Source of the DNA: Hansfordia pulvinata
Taxonomy: Eukaryota; Ascomycota; Sordariomycetes; Xylariales
Length of the DNA stretch: 64,000 nt
NCBI GenBank assembly: GCA_006538405.1
Contig: BJKQ01000002.1
Span: 4,030,001 to 4,094,000, forward strand
Direction: 5' to 3'
How positions within the stretch are numbered: position 1 is the stretch's first letter; every line of letters starts with the position of its first letter. A model generated the notes under the pieces. That model was not told the origin of the DNA, did not search any database, and saw only the letters and a program-made list of their open reading frames with translations. Shown in pieces: positions 11,586 to 22,100 of the stretch. The translations under genes were made by a program, and so were the position numbers.

Positions 11586-12788
11586 ATGTCCCGAACCGGA
11601 CCTCCCAAGGTCTGTGGCAGCTGTGGAGAGACCTACACACAGAGATCCTATGTTGAACACGAGCTCTACCACCACATTGGTGATACCTTGATGTGGCCGG
11701 GCCAGGACCACACATATGTTGGCAGCAACAACGAACTGCACATGAAGAAGACCCTGGTCAGCATCAACCAGGAGCTGGCTCAGGCTGCTGGTGTCGCTCC
11801 TGGCACCTTTGTCTGCTACTGGCCCGGCTGCCCCAAGGGCAACCATCCCTACATTGGCAGGACGGCGGTGTCGTCGCTGACCCGCCACCTGTCCGGCCTA
11901 CAAAAGATTGCCTATGCGAAGGCGGTCGCAGAGGGCACTCTGCCCTCCACCAACTCGACCGTCAACAACACAAACACAAACACAAACACCGGCACCAGCA
12001 CCGGCACCAGCACCAACACTTTTGCCACTGCCCCTCCCTCCCACTCAAGCCCTCCAAGCATCGCGGCTGTGAGCCAGGCCAACCCTTCCTCTGGCAGCGC
12101 CTCTGTTGCCATCCCAACCGCCGCGTCTCGCGAGGGAAGCTCGACCACTGCCGGGGCCCAGGGCAGCAAGGCCAACAAGGCCAACAAGCAGACGCGGTCG
12201 AACGCGAACAGCCAGGGCAACGCGGCCACTGCGGCCCGTCAGTCGACTCAAACAAGCCAGTCGACCGAGGCAAAGCCGTCCCTGTCCTCGTCTCCTTCTT
12301 CACCCTCTGCCTTCTCTGCCGAGCACAGCCAGCCAACCGAGAAGCGCGAGTCGACCGAAGAAGAAGAAGAAGAGCCTTGCCCTACTGTTTCTCCTCCCGC
12401 TGCTTCTTCCCCGCCTGCCGCCGCCTTTTCTCCTCCTGCTGCTGCTGCTACTTCTTCTCTGCCTGCTATCTCGTCTTTCTTGTTCAGTCAGCCGACCGAG
12501 AAGAAGGCAACCCCCCTTGTCTTCCCCTTTGCCGCAGGTGACTCTCACCCAGCCATCACCAGCACCAACCCCGCTCCCGAGCAGAACAACACTGCCCAGC
12601 AGAGCCCCGCTGGCGAGGAACCCGAGAACACCGGAGCAGACGACTCCGCCGCCTTCCCCTACACCGTCAACGGCAAGGGCTACAAGACGCTCTGGGAGGC
12701 CGCTGATCTGGGCTTCCACCGGACCGGACTCGTCCAGGCCGTCACCGAGGGGTTGAGGAGAGACCGCAGCTTCTTCGACGCAGTGTAG
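11586..12788 (+). CDS. Cys/His zinc-finger-like protein, N-terminal part up to an in-frame TAG
   Basis: 400 codons from ATG 11586 to TAG 12786-12788. The first 115 residues hold two Cys/His clusters: CGSCG followed by HELYHH (about 11-30), and CYWPGC followed by H and a further RH (about 79-103). They resemble divergent C2H2 fingers. Next comes a long Ser/Thr/Asn/Pro/Ala-rich disordered region, then a compact segment of about 45 residues (FPYTVNGKGYKTLWEAADLG) that looks folded. Coding character clearly continues past the TAG in the same frame (next entry), so this ORF is probably only the front of a longer gene. I do not recognise the family; a nuclear or DNA-binding role is only a guess from the fingers. 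Confidence 0.6.
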   Translation: MSRTGPPKVCGSCGETYTQRSYVEHELYHHIGDTLMWPGQDHTYVGSNNELHMKKTLVSINQELAQAAGVAPGTFVCYWPGCPKGNHPYIGRTAVSSLTRHLSGLQKIAYAKAVAEGTLPSTNSTVNNTNTNTNTGTSTGTSTNTFATAPPSHSSPPSIAAVSQANPSSGSASVAIPTAASREGSSTTAGAQGSKANKANKQTRSNANSQGNAATAARQSTQTSQSTEAKPSLSSSPSSPSAFSAEHSQPTEKRESTEEEEEEPCPTVSPPAASSPPAAAFSPPAAAATSSLPAISSFLFSQPTEKKATPLVFPFAAGDSHPAITSTNPAPEQNNTAQQSPAGEEPENTGADDSAAFPYTVNGKGYKTLWEAADLGFHRTGLVQAVTEGLRRDRSFFDAV

Positions 12789-13822
12789 GACGCTGTGAAG
12801 GACGCTGTGAACCAGGCTCGCATCGACGACGCGATCGACATGACCGACACCAACCCCATCGACGACAACGTCAACAAGATGGACAGCGACAACAACAACA
12901 ACAACAACCACAACCAAAACAACCACGCCGGCTCCTCTCCTGCCAGCTTCTTCTCTGCTGCTGGCTGTGATGCCTCTGCCGGCTCGGCCGCCACACGCAG
13001 CGCTGGTCAGACCGACAGCAAGCCTGCCAAGAAGGAGGACATCGTGGCTTCTCCCCGGGCGCCTCGGCCAAAGACCTTGAGGGGCAGAAATCGACCCAGA
13101 AGAAGCGCATGCGGGCCGACTTCGACCGCGACATCGACGACGCCATCGAGCAGGACATCAGCAAGGGCCGCGAGCATCAGTATCGGCAGCAGCAGAGCAG
13201 CAGCAGCAGCAGCCCGGCCAAGAAGCTCAGGGCCGGCCACCACCACCACGGCCACCTGTCCGCCACCAACAGCACTCCTGCCTCGCCCGCCGTCAGCGGC
13301 AGCGGCAGCGGCAGCGGCAGTGGCGGCAGCACTCTCCCCGGCAAGGCCAAGAAGATGATCCCCCAGCTCCCCGGCTCCCGCAAGCTCATCCCCAACAAGT
13401 TCGGCCTCAAGCCCGGCTCCGCCTGCTCCTTCAAGCAGATCAAGGGCAAGCCCGTCAACCCCGACGGCAGCCCCATTGTCGCCGCCACGACCACCGCTGC
13501 CGCCGGCTCAGGCTTCGGGGACGATCACCGCCGCCGCCCGTCGTCGTTCTCGCCCTCGCCCTCGCTTGCGCCGTCGTCGTCGTCGTCGTCCGGTGGCTTT
13601 GTCCACCAGAAGAAGGACGTCTTCGTGAGGAAGGACAGCAAGGCCCGCGCCAGCCCCGCTGCTGGTGGTGGTGGTGTCTGCACCGCTGCTGCTGCGGGCG
13701 AGGACAAGAAGAAGAAGAAGGACAATGACTCCGATTCAGAGAGCTCCGACGACGCAGACATCCCCTCAAACAAGAACGGCAAGCCCACCGGCCCCGCCCG
13801 CAAGTCTTTCTGTCGCTTCTGA
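12789..13822 (+). pseudogene. Downstream continuation of the zinc-finger-like gene after an in-frame stop and a frameshift
   Basis: Directly after the TAG the same frame reads DAVKDAVNQARIDDAIDMTD, then an Asn-rich tract and a Ser/Ala-rich stretch to about 13040. Coding sense then moves to the -1 frame: KSTQKKRMRADFDRDIDDAIEQD, a His/Ser/Gly-rich region, a short block PGKAKKMIPQLPGSRKLIPNKFGL, and an acidic Lys/Ser/Asp tail ending at 13822. The motif 'RIDDAID' before the shift and 'RDIDDAIEQD' after it look related, which supports one gene. The shift lies between about 13030 and 13080, for example one base missing near GG 13046-13047. Alternatives are a 44-nt intron (GTGGCT donor at 13044, GGCAG acceptor) or two genes. 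Whether the stop is real decay, readthrough or a base error cannot be told from the sequence. Confidence 0.45.
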
Positions 13823-14580
13823 GGGTCTTCGGGACGGGGGCAAGCAGGTCACTTGACTGACTTTGGAGAGAGGTCTCTTGCTTTGTGGTTCTGGATCGAA
13901 TCGAAAGGGGGCCCAAAGGGGAAAAGGTGCTTGGAGAGATAGAGGCAGGACATGTCTGCCATTTGTCTCCGTTTGAGGACCCCCAAGGTTTTGACCACTG
14001 GACACGGATTGTTTCTTGCCTCTCCATGTAGAGACTCTGCTCTCTATAGAGATCTCTCTCTCTCTCTCTCTTTCTTTTCCATTTGCGGTTTCCATCAGGT
14101 GTTCTGCGAGGAAGCCTTCGATCAGTAGCGACAGTTACGGGATCTTGTCTGGGGCACAGGACTGTCTAATTAGGTAGTTATGTTCGCGTATACTACTGCA
14201 ATACAGCCCTGGGCCGCCGGCTCAGTTCAGTCCAAAGTGCCACCAAGGCCAGCGTGATCTCTCGTAATGGCTGCACCGCCAGAGCTGTCGATTGATATGA
14301 GCACGGTGACAAGGCAGGGAACCAACCAGAGGTGTAATATAGTTTGTAGCCCGGGCAACGGTGGTCGGAGTTCAGGGAATCAAGGATGATGGCATGCGTT
14401 TCTTTCATTCATCGGCTATCAAGAAAATACTTCTCATAAACAACGAGTGCAACCCGGCAGATATTCCCCCCAGCCAACTACCCGAACTAGTTCTGCTCAC
14501 ACCCTTCAGCTAACAAGCCGACCGGAACGGCTGCAAAGCAGTGAGAAGCACCCCAGCGGCGGTGACGGTCGCGGACGCGC
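13823..14580. other. Convergent 3' flanks; CT microsatellite
   Basis: Region between the 3' ends of the zinc-finger-like gene (+) and the SYGSS-repeat gene (-). It contains a CT dinucleotide run at about 14052-14071. No gene supported. Confidence 0.6.
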
Positions 14581-15348
14581 TCAGTAGTCGTTGTCGCCGT
14601 ACCGCCTCTCGCTGCCGCGCTCCTGCAGCTTCTCGCTGTTGAGCACCTCGCCGGCCTTCTCCATGAACTTGCCCAGCTTGCTGTCGCTGTCGCGGTCGCC
14701 ATCGTCGTTGCGGCGGCTCCCACCGTACGAGGTGCTGTTGCTCGAGCCGTAGCTGTTGTTGTTGTCGTCGTCGTCGCGGCGGCTCGAGGAGCCATACGAG
14801 CTGCTGCTGGTGTTCTTGTTGCTGGAGCCGTACGAGTCGTTGTTGCTCGACCCGTACGAGTCGTTGTTGCTCGACCCGTATGAGTCGTTGTTGCTCGACC
14901 CGTAGCTGTTGTCATTGTCGCGACGGTTGCTCGAACCGTACGAGTCGTTGTTGCTAGAGCCGTACGAGGTCTTGTTGCTGGAGCCGTAACTGTTGTCGTC
15001 ATCGTCGCGGCGGCTGGAGGAGCCGTACGAGCCGCTGCTGGTGTTCTTGTTGCTAGATCCATAGCTGTTGTTGTTGTCATCGTTGCGGCGGTTGCTGCTC
15101 GAGCCGTACGAGTCGTTGTTGCTCGAGCCGTACGAGTCGTTGTTGCTCGAGCCGTACGAGGTCTTGTTGCTAGAGCCGTAGCTGTCGTTGTTGCTGGAGC
15201 CGTAGCTGTCGTTGTTGTCATCGCGGCGGCTGGAGCCGTAAGAGTCATTGTTGCTGGAGCCGTAGCTGTTTTCGTTGTCGCGACGGCTGCCCGAGCCGTA
15301 GCTCGAGCTGTCGTTGTCGCCGTAGCCGCCAGAGCCGCCGTAAGACAT
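14581..15348 (-). CDS. SYGSS-repeat hydrophilic low-complexity protein with a stress-protein-like tail
   Basis: Single exon, 255 aa, start chosen at MSYGGSGGYGDN (15348) because the longer upstream frame lacks the repeat composition. Residues 10 to about 215 are repeats of SYGSSNND/SYGSSNK and SYGSSSRRDDDDN types, rich in Ser, Tyr, Gly, Asn and Asp with periodic Arg pairs, a composition like prion-like or phase-separating domains. The last 35 residues change character (SKLGKFMEKAGEVLNSEKLQERG), resembling the short amphipathic 'GKLMEKAG..NEKL.EKG' tail found in small fungal stress-induced hydrophilins. No signal peptide or membrane segment. Function unknown; a stress or desiccation role is inference from the tail. 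The DNA is itself tandemly repetitive, so copy number may vary between strains. Confidence 0.72.
   Translation of the reverse strand: MSYGGSGGYGDNDSSSYGSGSRRDNENSYGSSNNDSYGSSRRDDNNDSYGSSNNDSYGSSNKTSYGSSNNDSYGSSNNDSYGSSSNRRNDDNNNSYGSSNKNTSSGSYGSSSRRDDDDNSYGSSNKTSYGSSNNDSYGSSNRRDNDNSYGSSNNDSYGSSNNDSYGSSNNDSYGSSNKNTSSSSYGSSSRRDDDDNNNSYGSSNSTSYGGSRRNDDGDRDSDSKLGKFMEKAGEVLNSEKLQERGSERRYGDNDY
14750..15300. repeat. In-frame tandem coding repeats (SYGSS units)
   Basis: The coding DNA repeats units of about 24-27 bp around the words GTACGAGTCGTTGTTGCTCGA and close variants on the plus strand. Units are near-identical at the nucleotide level in 14820-14900 and 15090-15170, which indicates recent slippage or duplication. 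All units keep the reading frame. Confidence 0.8.
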
Positions 15349-18124
15349 GGTTGCGGTGTTTGATGCGGGGTGATTATAGAGAGAATGGGGGTTATTGGTT
15401 CTGGGGGACAAGCTGTCAGAGGCAATAATACGATCTTGGAAGATGAACAGAGTATGGGAGAAAGGGGGTTTCAATCACGGAATTGGGCATGGCAGGAACC
15501 CGGCCTTTATAGTATCATCCTACGCGAGACAACCGCCAACGTCACAGGGGCTATTCGCTCGTGCTTGACCTACAACTGTAGGTAGCTTCCAAGGTTCCCA
15601 GCCCGAGCTGCCCCTCCCGCGCAATGACGCGAGATGGGAGGGAGGCAGCTTTGCGGGCGAGAGGCCTGCTTCGTACGCGGCCAGTAAGCCCCCCCCCGCC
15701 TCGGAGGCCGCTTGCTATTGGGGAGTGTTTTGTCTGCGCTGCGGCCGGGCCGGTCTGGACCCCTCCGGCGACAGGGCTCCCTCCCTCAGCCGTTGAGGGG
15801 CACTCGCACAGGACGAGGCAACTAGCGAGAGCCGAGCTCCATCTGAGACTAGCTGGTGCCCGCTAGTCTGGATGCTACCCATGGGCCCGTGGCGGCGACG
15901 GCAGCATGTGCTCGCTGGGAGGCCTGCGGCGGCGTGCTCGCAGAAGAGGGGGGAACAAGATCCCGTGGAACGTCTGGTCTGTGGAGAGCTGGACCAGGGT
16001 CCGGCGAGGGATGTTTGAGGGCGCAGTAGGCAGGTCCACGATGCGCCACGTATGACGACAACTGGGTGAGTATCCGTGGCGGGTGGGCGCCACTTACCGA
16101 GTGCGCTTAGCCAGCCATTTTAGTCTGTCTGGCCCGGCGGCTCTTCTATCACTCCTCACCTGGGCACCTAGCTAAAAGCCGCATTGGTGAGCGGGGACAG
16201 AGGGTCCCCAACGGCCGGTCGGCGTGGCCGACTCCGCGAAGGCACCGAATTCAACTCAGTGACCTCAAGGGTGAGCCGTACACGTGCCGTAGTATGGGAG
16301 GAAGGAGGCCTTTGGGAAGCACGGCAGCTCGTGCCGGCGTCTTGTGGGCTGCAACTACATGAGTGGCAGCAGCGAGTAGGAGGAGGGCGCGGAGGAGAGG
16401 AGGGGAGGGAGAAGAGCTGGATTTCGGTCACACGGCCAGGCAAACCCGGGCTCGTGAAGGGCGATTCGTCACACAGTTCGGTGGCAGCTACTGCGGCGCG
16501 CAAAGCAATAGTGCGCCGTCCGCGTGGCCCATGGACGAGTTGTGAGTCGCAGGCTTTGCGGCATCAAGGTTCGGCGGCAGCCCGCGTAAGGGGCTGGGAA
16601 GCAATGCTGGGCCCAAGTCGGAGGCGGGGCGACTATGTCAGAAGAGCTGAAGCCCGGCGTCATCTGTCGGCGTCGACGTCGGCGATCTGCCGGTGATCCT
16701 GGCCCAGCTGGGCCGTAGATCTGACGAGATGGTCGCAGCTGAGGAGCCTGCAAGATGCCAGATGCAAAGCGGCAGAATGAAACAAGGCAGCGGTCGTTCC
16801 GCCGGTGATGCTGCGTGGGACAAGATGTGATGAAAGGCGGCACAGGCAGGGGTGGCAGATGTCGTGCGCGCGCAGACCGGCGTCCCCAGTCGTGGAGCTG
16901 ATTCGTCGAGGAGCCTGATCCGAGCCGTCATGCAACACTGGCGCAATCTGCCGTGGGACGGCTCTGGTCGAGGAGGGGCAGATCGGCGCCGGGGAGTGCA
17001 GGGAACCAACGAGACGAGTGGTTTGTCTTCACCCAGGGTGACGCAGCAGCGACGTTGTGATTGTTGCGCGCGCCGGCTGTTGCTCGCCACGATGTGCGGC
17101 GCCGGTCTACCACCAGGAGATCACTGAGCGTGGCGGCGATGGGAAGCGAATGCATCTGAATGATCGTCAGTCGCTCACTGCTTCAAGGGGCGGACATGAC
17201 GACGACGACGACGACGACGATGTAGAAAAGGGGGCCTTATCGTGCAGTCCAAACTTCACTGCCGCTTCGACCTCTCTCTACACCCCTGATAATCCCGTGA
17301 TACTGGCCATGACATGCAGATGAAAGGGCGAGCCCGCCGTGGCCATCGGGAAGGCCAAGACCTGCCATCGGATCAGACCAGACCACTTGCTTGCAGCCCC
17401 GCGTGCCCCGCTACTGTTCGCCCCGGTTCGCGCGCAGGAGGTGGGGCAGATCTGCCTCTTGCCGTCGTCGTCGGGTTGCCGGTACTCGTAGATGGCTCGG
17501 TTGCTTGCGTGCGCGTTTGCGTTTCTCTGGATCTCTTCTTGCAACAATGTCGGCAGTGGCCTCGAGAAGCCTCTTGCTGTCGTAGGTCTTGCACATGGCA
17601 CCGGGGTCCTGGCCCAAAACGCCTGGGGGGAAACAAAGACAGCCTTGCCATGCATAGCCCTCTCTGCCAAGATGAAGTGGCAAAATGTATGCCCATGTCC
17701 CGGCTAGTCAGTCGACTCGAGTCAGTCCGCCTCAATGACCTCGTACACAAGGCCCCGTTGCGACGTCGCGCGGACTAACCATGCCATTCTCCGCGGCTCT
17801 CAAACTTTGATGATGCATTCCGATCTATTTGGGTATCAACGCGTATGTAATGCTCCAAGCCAAAAACGCCACGTGCTTCTCGGGATCTCTATCTCGTGGC
17901 TGTCCGTCTTTGCGCTTGCGTCTCTGCGATCGCAACCGGTATAGTCGTGAGCGGGCTTGCGAGGTTCCCCCGCATTCTGTGCGTGGGCGCTCAGGCGGCT
18001 GGCGATACGTCGCGACTGTAATCCTCTCTCGGGGCCCGTCTCGCTTGATCACCCCAACCTGACTTCGTAGTCCCGACTCGTGCTCTTGAAGCCCTGCTCG
18101 GCCAGTCTACGTGGCTGCCACTGC
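15349..18124. other. Intergenic stretch without supported gene; GAC microsatellite
   Basis: About 2.8 kb with many overlapping GC-driven open frames on both strands, none with recognisable domains, consistent composition or splice structure. Promoter of the SYGSS-repeat gene lies at its left end. A (GAC)n run sits at about 17197-17221. A lineage-specific gene or non-coding transcript could be hidden here but I cannot support one. Confidence 0.5.
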
Positions 18125-19110
18125 CTACGAAGTGGCGTCGACGCCGCTGGCGCGGATGGTGCCGTTGCCAGCTGAGACGGGCATGGCCGCCGGCTTGTTC
18201 TGGTTCTTCTGGCTCAGGCTGATCAGCTCCTTCAGCATGAGCTCCCGCGTGGTGCGGGTCAGCTCTTCAACGTCGTCGGCCGTCAGGTCCTTGGTGGGGA
18301 TGGGGTCCAAGACTGCCAGTAGTCAAGTCAGCGTCAAATACGATGGGGAAAGATGGGTCTCCGTCATGGGACCGACTCACCTTTGACGGGGACTCGGCCC
18401 GACCGGAAGACAAAGTTCTTGGGATAGAGGACGTGCGAGTAGTTGGCGACGACGACGGGGACAATGGGCACGCCGGCCTGGACAGCCAAATGGAAAGCGC
18501 CCTTCTTGAAGGGCAGCAGGGTGGGGTCTTTCGTGTAGCTGCGAGTGCCCTCGGGGAACATGTAGACGCTCTGCTGGCGGCCAGTCATCTCGGCGGCAGC
18601 GCCCGACATGGCGTCGCGGGCGTCCTTAGAGTTCTTGCGGTCGATGAAGACGGTGCCGCTGAGGGCCATGAACCAGCCGAGGAAGGGGTAGCTCTTGAGA
18701 GACTTCTTGGCGGTGACGCTGCAGTACTTGGGGAACATGCAGCCAAGCATAAGGACGTCGAGCTCGGTCTGGTGGTTGCCGATGAAGACGGCAGGGCGGG
18801 TCGAGTCGAGGACGCGGTCCGGGTCGTCGATCACGAAGGTGATGCCGGTGGTGGTGGCCATGACGTACTTGAAGGCGCGGGCGGTGGCCCACTGGGCAAT
18901 CTGGCCCTTGCCAACCAGGCGCAGGACAATGGAGGCGAGGCAGCCATAGACGGCGCAGACGATGAGGGAGAGAACGGCGGCGATGGAGCGGGCAGCAAAG
19001 GCGGCCTTGGGGGCGACGAAGGACAGCATGCCGAAGACGAGGGCCAGCGCGGCCGGGACGCCGAAGCCGTAGGCGGGCAGAGTGACGAAGAGGAACCAAG
19101 GGTCGGGCAT
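18125..19110 (-). CDS. SLC1: 1-acyl-sn-glycerol-3-phosphate acyltransferase (lysophosphatidate acyltransferase)
   Basis: Two exons, 19110-18381 and 18312-18125, joined across a GTGAGT...GCAG intron of 68 bp; 305 aa. The N-terminus has two to three membrane segments (about 5-65). The PlsC domain shows the catalytic block NHQTELD (His113, Asp118), the FIDR motif (about 155-158) and the substrate-binding FPEGTRS (185-191), followed by VPIVPVVVANYS. These four blocks are the classical acyltransferase motifs I-IV. The enzyme acylates lysophosphatidic acid to phosphatidic acid in the ER or lipid-droplet membrane, the second step of glycerolipid synthesis. Length matches yeast Slc1 (303 aa). The C-terminal exon is hydrophilic and regulatory-looking. 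Confidence 0.94.
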
Positions 19111-22100
19111 GTTGGAGGGGGGTTTCCTGGGTCCTTGTAGTGTCGGATCTTGTCGGCCCTGGGGGAGAGAGAAGCGAGGCTCTGGGGATGGCGATGGTGG
19201 GTGGTGGCGAGGAAAAGAAGCCGGTGCTTGTGCCGGTCGTGTGCCGAAGGTGGGAATTGGGTGTGGGTGTGGGGTGGCAGGCGCGGGAGCCGAAGAAAGC
19301 CAGGGGTGCGATTTCCCAGCGTCTTTGGGTGGGTGGGTACGAGCGCCACAACCTGGAAGTACATCCATTGGATGTAGGTACAACCTCTCAGTAGGTACCT
19401 TAGGCAGGCTGGGCATACACTGCACGTGGTGGAATGACCTCATGTTGGTTGCCGTCCTGTCACGACCCAAGGCGACGCGGTCGCAGCCGGTGATGAAATC
19501 CAATAGTACCGGAGGTGCTGTACAAGTACTTCAAATGTTGTCTGGGAATATATATTACCTTAGGTAGGTATGCACCTAGGTACACACTTTCACGTGCACG
19601 GCAGGTCCAGTATTGGTAACCTGGTACCTGCTCTGCTATCAACTATTTTACCCTGGGTGCTCTCGGGCTGCGAGCAAGCACCTAATTGCAGGCGGAGAGA
19701 ATCACTGAATGGATGCTTGCGCGTAGGCACCGACTGGCTGAATTCGACTTGAGAATGTTAGGTAGACCGTTACTAACTTTCGGTACCTACCACTTACCTT
19801 AGGTACTCAAATAATAGACCGCAGCGGCAGATCAGAACGAGCGAAGAGTGAGACGCCCGAGCTAGACAAGAGCTGATGCCGCTCAGTCAGCTGTTCAGCT
19901 CGTGTGGGTGAGACAGACGGACCAGGAAAAGAACTGATCACAAGGGGGCTGGGTTGCAATTGGAATCATCCGCGAATGTTGGATGCGACGGCGCCTGGGA
20001 GGGTTGGACACCTCCTTGGCCAACAAGTCCTGTTACGAGTACGCGGATGACTGTAGCCACTGGGACTTACTGACTCTCCAAGTTCAAGTGAGAGTACTTA
20101 CTCTGGTCCTGCGCAAGCCCACACCATTGACGGGTACAACTCATGAAGGAAAAATACAAAGATTGACACTCCGTACGTGTTATGCCACGTAGATTGGCTG
20201 GGCGACTGGGCAAATCCGTGGAAATCATTCTCGGGGTATTCACAGTTGCGCAAGGTAAGGTGTCTATTATGTCCCTGGGGGACAGAGAAAACAGATCTGC
20301 GTACGGTTCTTCAGGGGTGCAGGCAGGGATGCTGCGACTAATAACACGGGACTCAAACCTGGTCCGTGACACAATGGGGTCGACGATGCCTCTGGGGACT
20401 CAACATCTTGGCCCGACGGCGGCAAGCCCACGACCGGGAACTCGAGGAATCCACCCTTGTCCGGCCTGACTCCCACGAGTACGGAGTAGACATCGACAGT
20501 TGCCCATGTCTGCAAATGAGTTAATCGCCATCGTCGGGCCTGCAAGGTTTGGTAGTGCCAGGCACAGATCTCCAAGGCCGGGTTATCCCACGTCCCAACC
20601 GAATGGGCGGCACGAGTTGTAGGTGTTGTATCGCATCCAAGGTTGTCTTCCCTTTGTCTCCCGCAACAGCCTGCCCGGGCCCATGGAAGCTGTGAGCATG
20701 AGTATTCCGGCCATGGATCCATGACCAATTGTTGAGCCGGCCTGCCAGCAGTACGGAGTACCTTACATACACGTGTACTCTCTCGGGTACGCTGGCGTCC
20801 AGCCACCAAGCCTAGGGCCACTCTGGCTGGGCACTGCTTTGCAGCGCTGGGCCGGCTGGACCTTGGTACATAGGTAGGTAGTGGGCGCTGCTGTCCCGCC
20901 TCAACCCGGTCTATCACTCGAGTCACGCGGGTAGGTACGAGTACGCTGGGACGGCCGGCGCGATAGGTGCCAGGTACCTTACCGAGGCTGGGAATTCCCG
21001 TGCAGTACCCGTACACCGTAAAGCACCGTTCTCCGTGCCATTCTGACCCACCCTGCGCTCGCGGGTTGCATCCGCCCTACACCATCACGACGCCCTCCCA
21101 TCAACCGTCCACACCTACCGCCGTCTTTCCTGGGCTTGCAAAGTCAATATGTTCCCCTGGTTGATCTGGCATGACAGGTTCGACACTCAGGCCAGTGTGC
21201 CACATTCCTCCGTGCACCCTCATTTTCACTTTCACTCTCACTGTTACTCTCGCCCTCGTCCTTGTCCTCATCCTCGTCCTGCTCGGGGCTACCTCACGCA
21301 CGCATAATAGTCATCAGCTGCGTCGATCGACACCTCGATCAGTGATCATCTACGACTTCCATTACGCACTTGACAGGTGCATGTGCTCGTGGACGTATTT
21401 TCAGCCCCCTGAATCGCTCGCATCAACCACCCATCTGCGAGCACGAGCGATACCCGCCCCGCCTTCCGAGTACCTTAGTTCTGCCTCGACAAACTCGGCC
21501 CGCGGGCCCCTACTCGAACTCACGAGAACCCACAACCCATGACATGCTTTCCCTTTTGACAAAAAAGGTCCCTGAGCAGTCTGCCACGGGAGTTCATCAG
21601 CGCATCATCTTAGCCAGGCTTGGGTCGCGCAGCAGCCAATCAGCCGTGGCTCATTGACCCCGAGATCCTGGACAACCCAAGGTCGCCATTGGCTCGCACC
21701 ATGAGCTGCTAGCCCCTTGAGGTCAAGGTCATGAAGATTTCGGCGATGGGGTTCTCTGGCAGATGCTGGCTCGACCTGCTCAGTATGATACTCGTACTGC
21801 GGCCAGCTCCGAGGACCCCGGCCCAAGCCAGACGACTCGAAGAGGACCTCGAACGCTTTGCAGGTTGTCTGTTCTCGTGCACACCCTCGCACACCGCCCA
21901 GAGAACCTGGTGTACGGAGACGGAGATAGTGCGCCCTCACGCACGCACGCGCAATACGGAGACTCTAAATCACGTATCAAGCGCTGGTTATTGAGCCGCC
22001 GGCCTATGAGTGCTCGTACGACAACCCACACGTATTTTGGGGTGCAGACCCCACGGACTCCGAGTACGAGCATATTCAGGGCAGGGGACGTTGCTGACAA

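Noticed and set aside
16184..16696. 170-codon plus-strand open frame
   Set aside because: Arg/Gly-rich, no motif, overlapped by frames in all other phases; no promoter or splice support.
20267..21016. 249-codon minus-strand open frame in the gene-free interval
   Set aside because: No recognisable motif, no consistent codon bias, and many rare-looking residues; it fits chance in GC-rich DNA.
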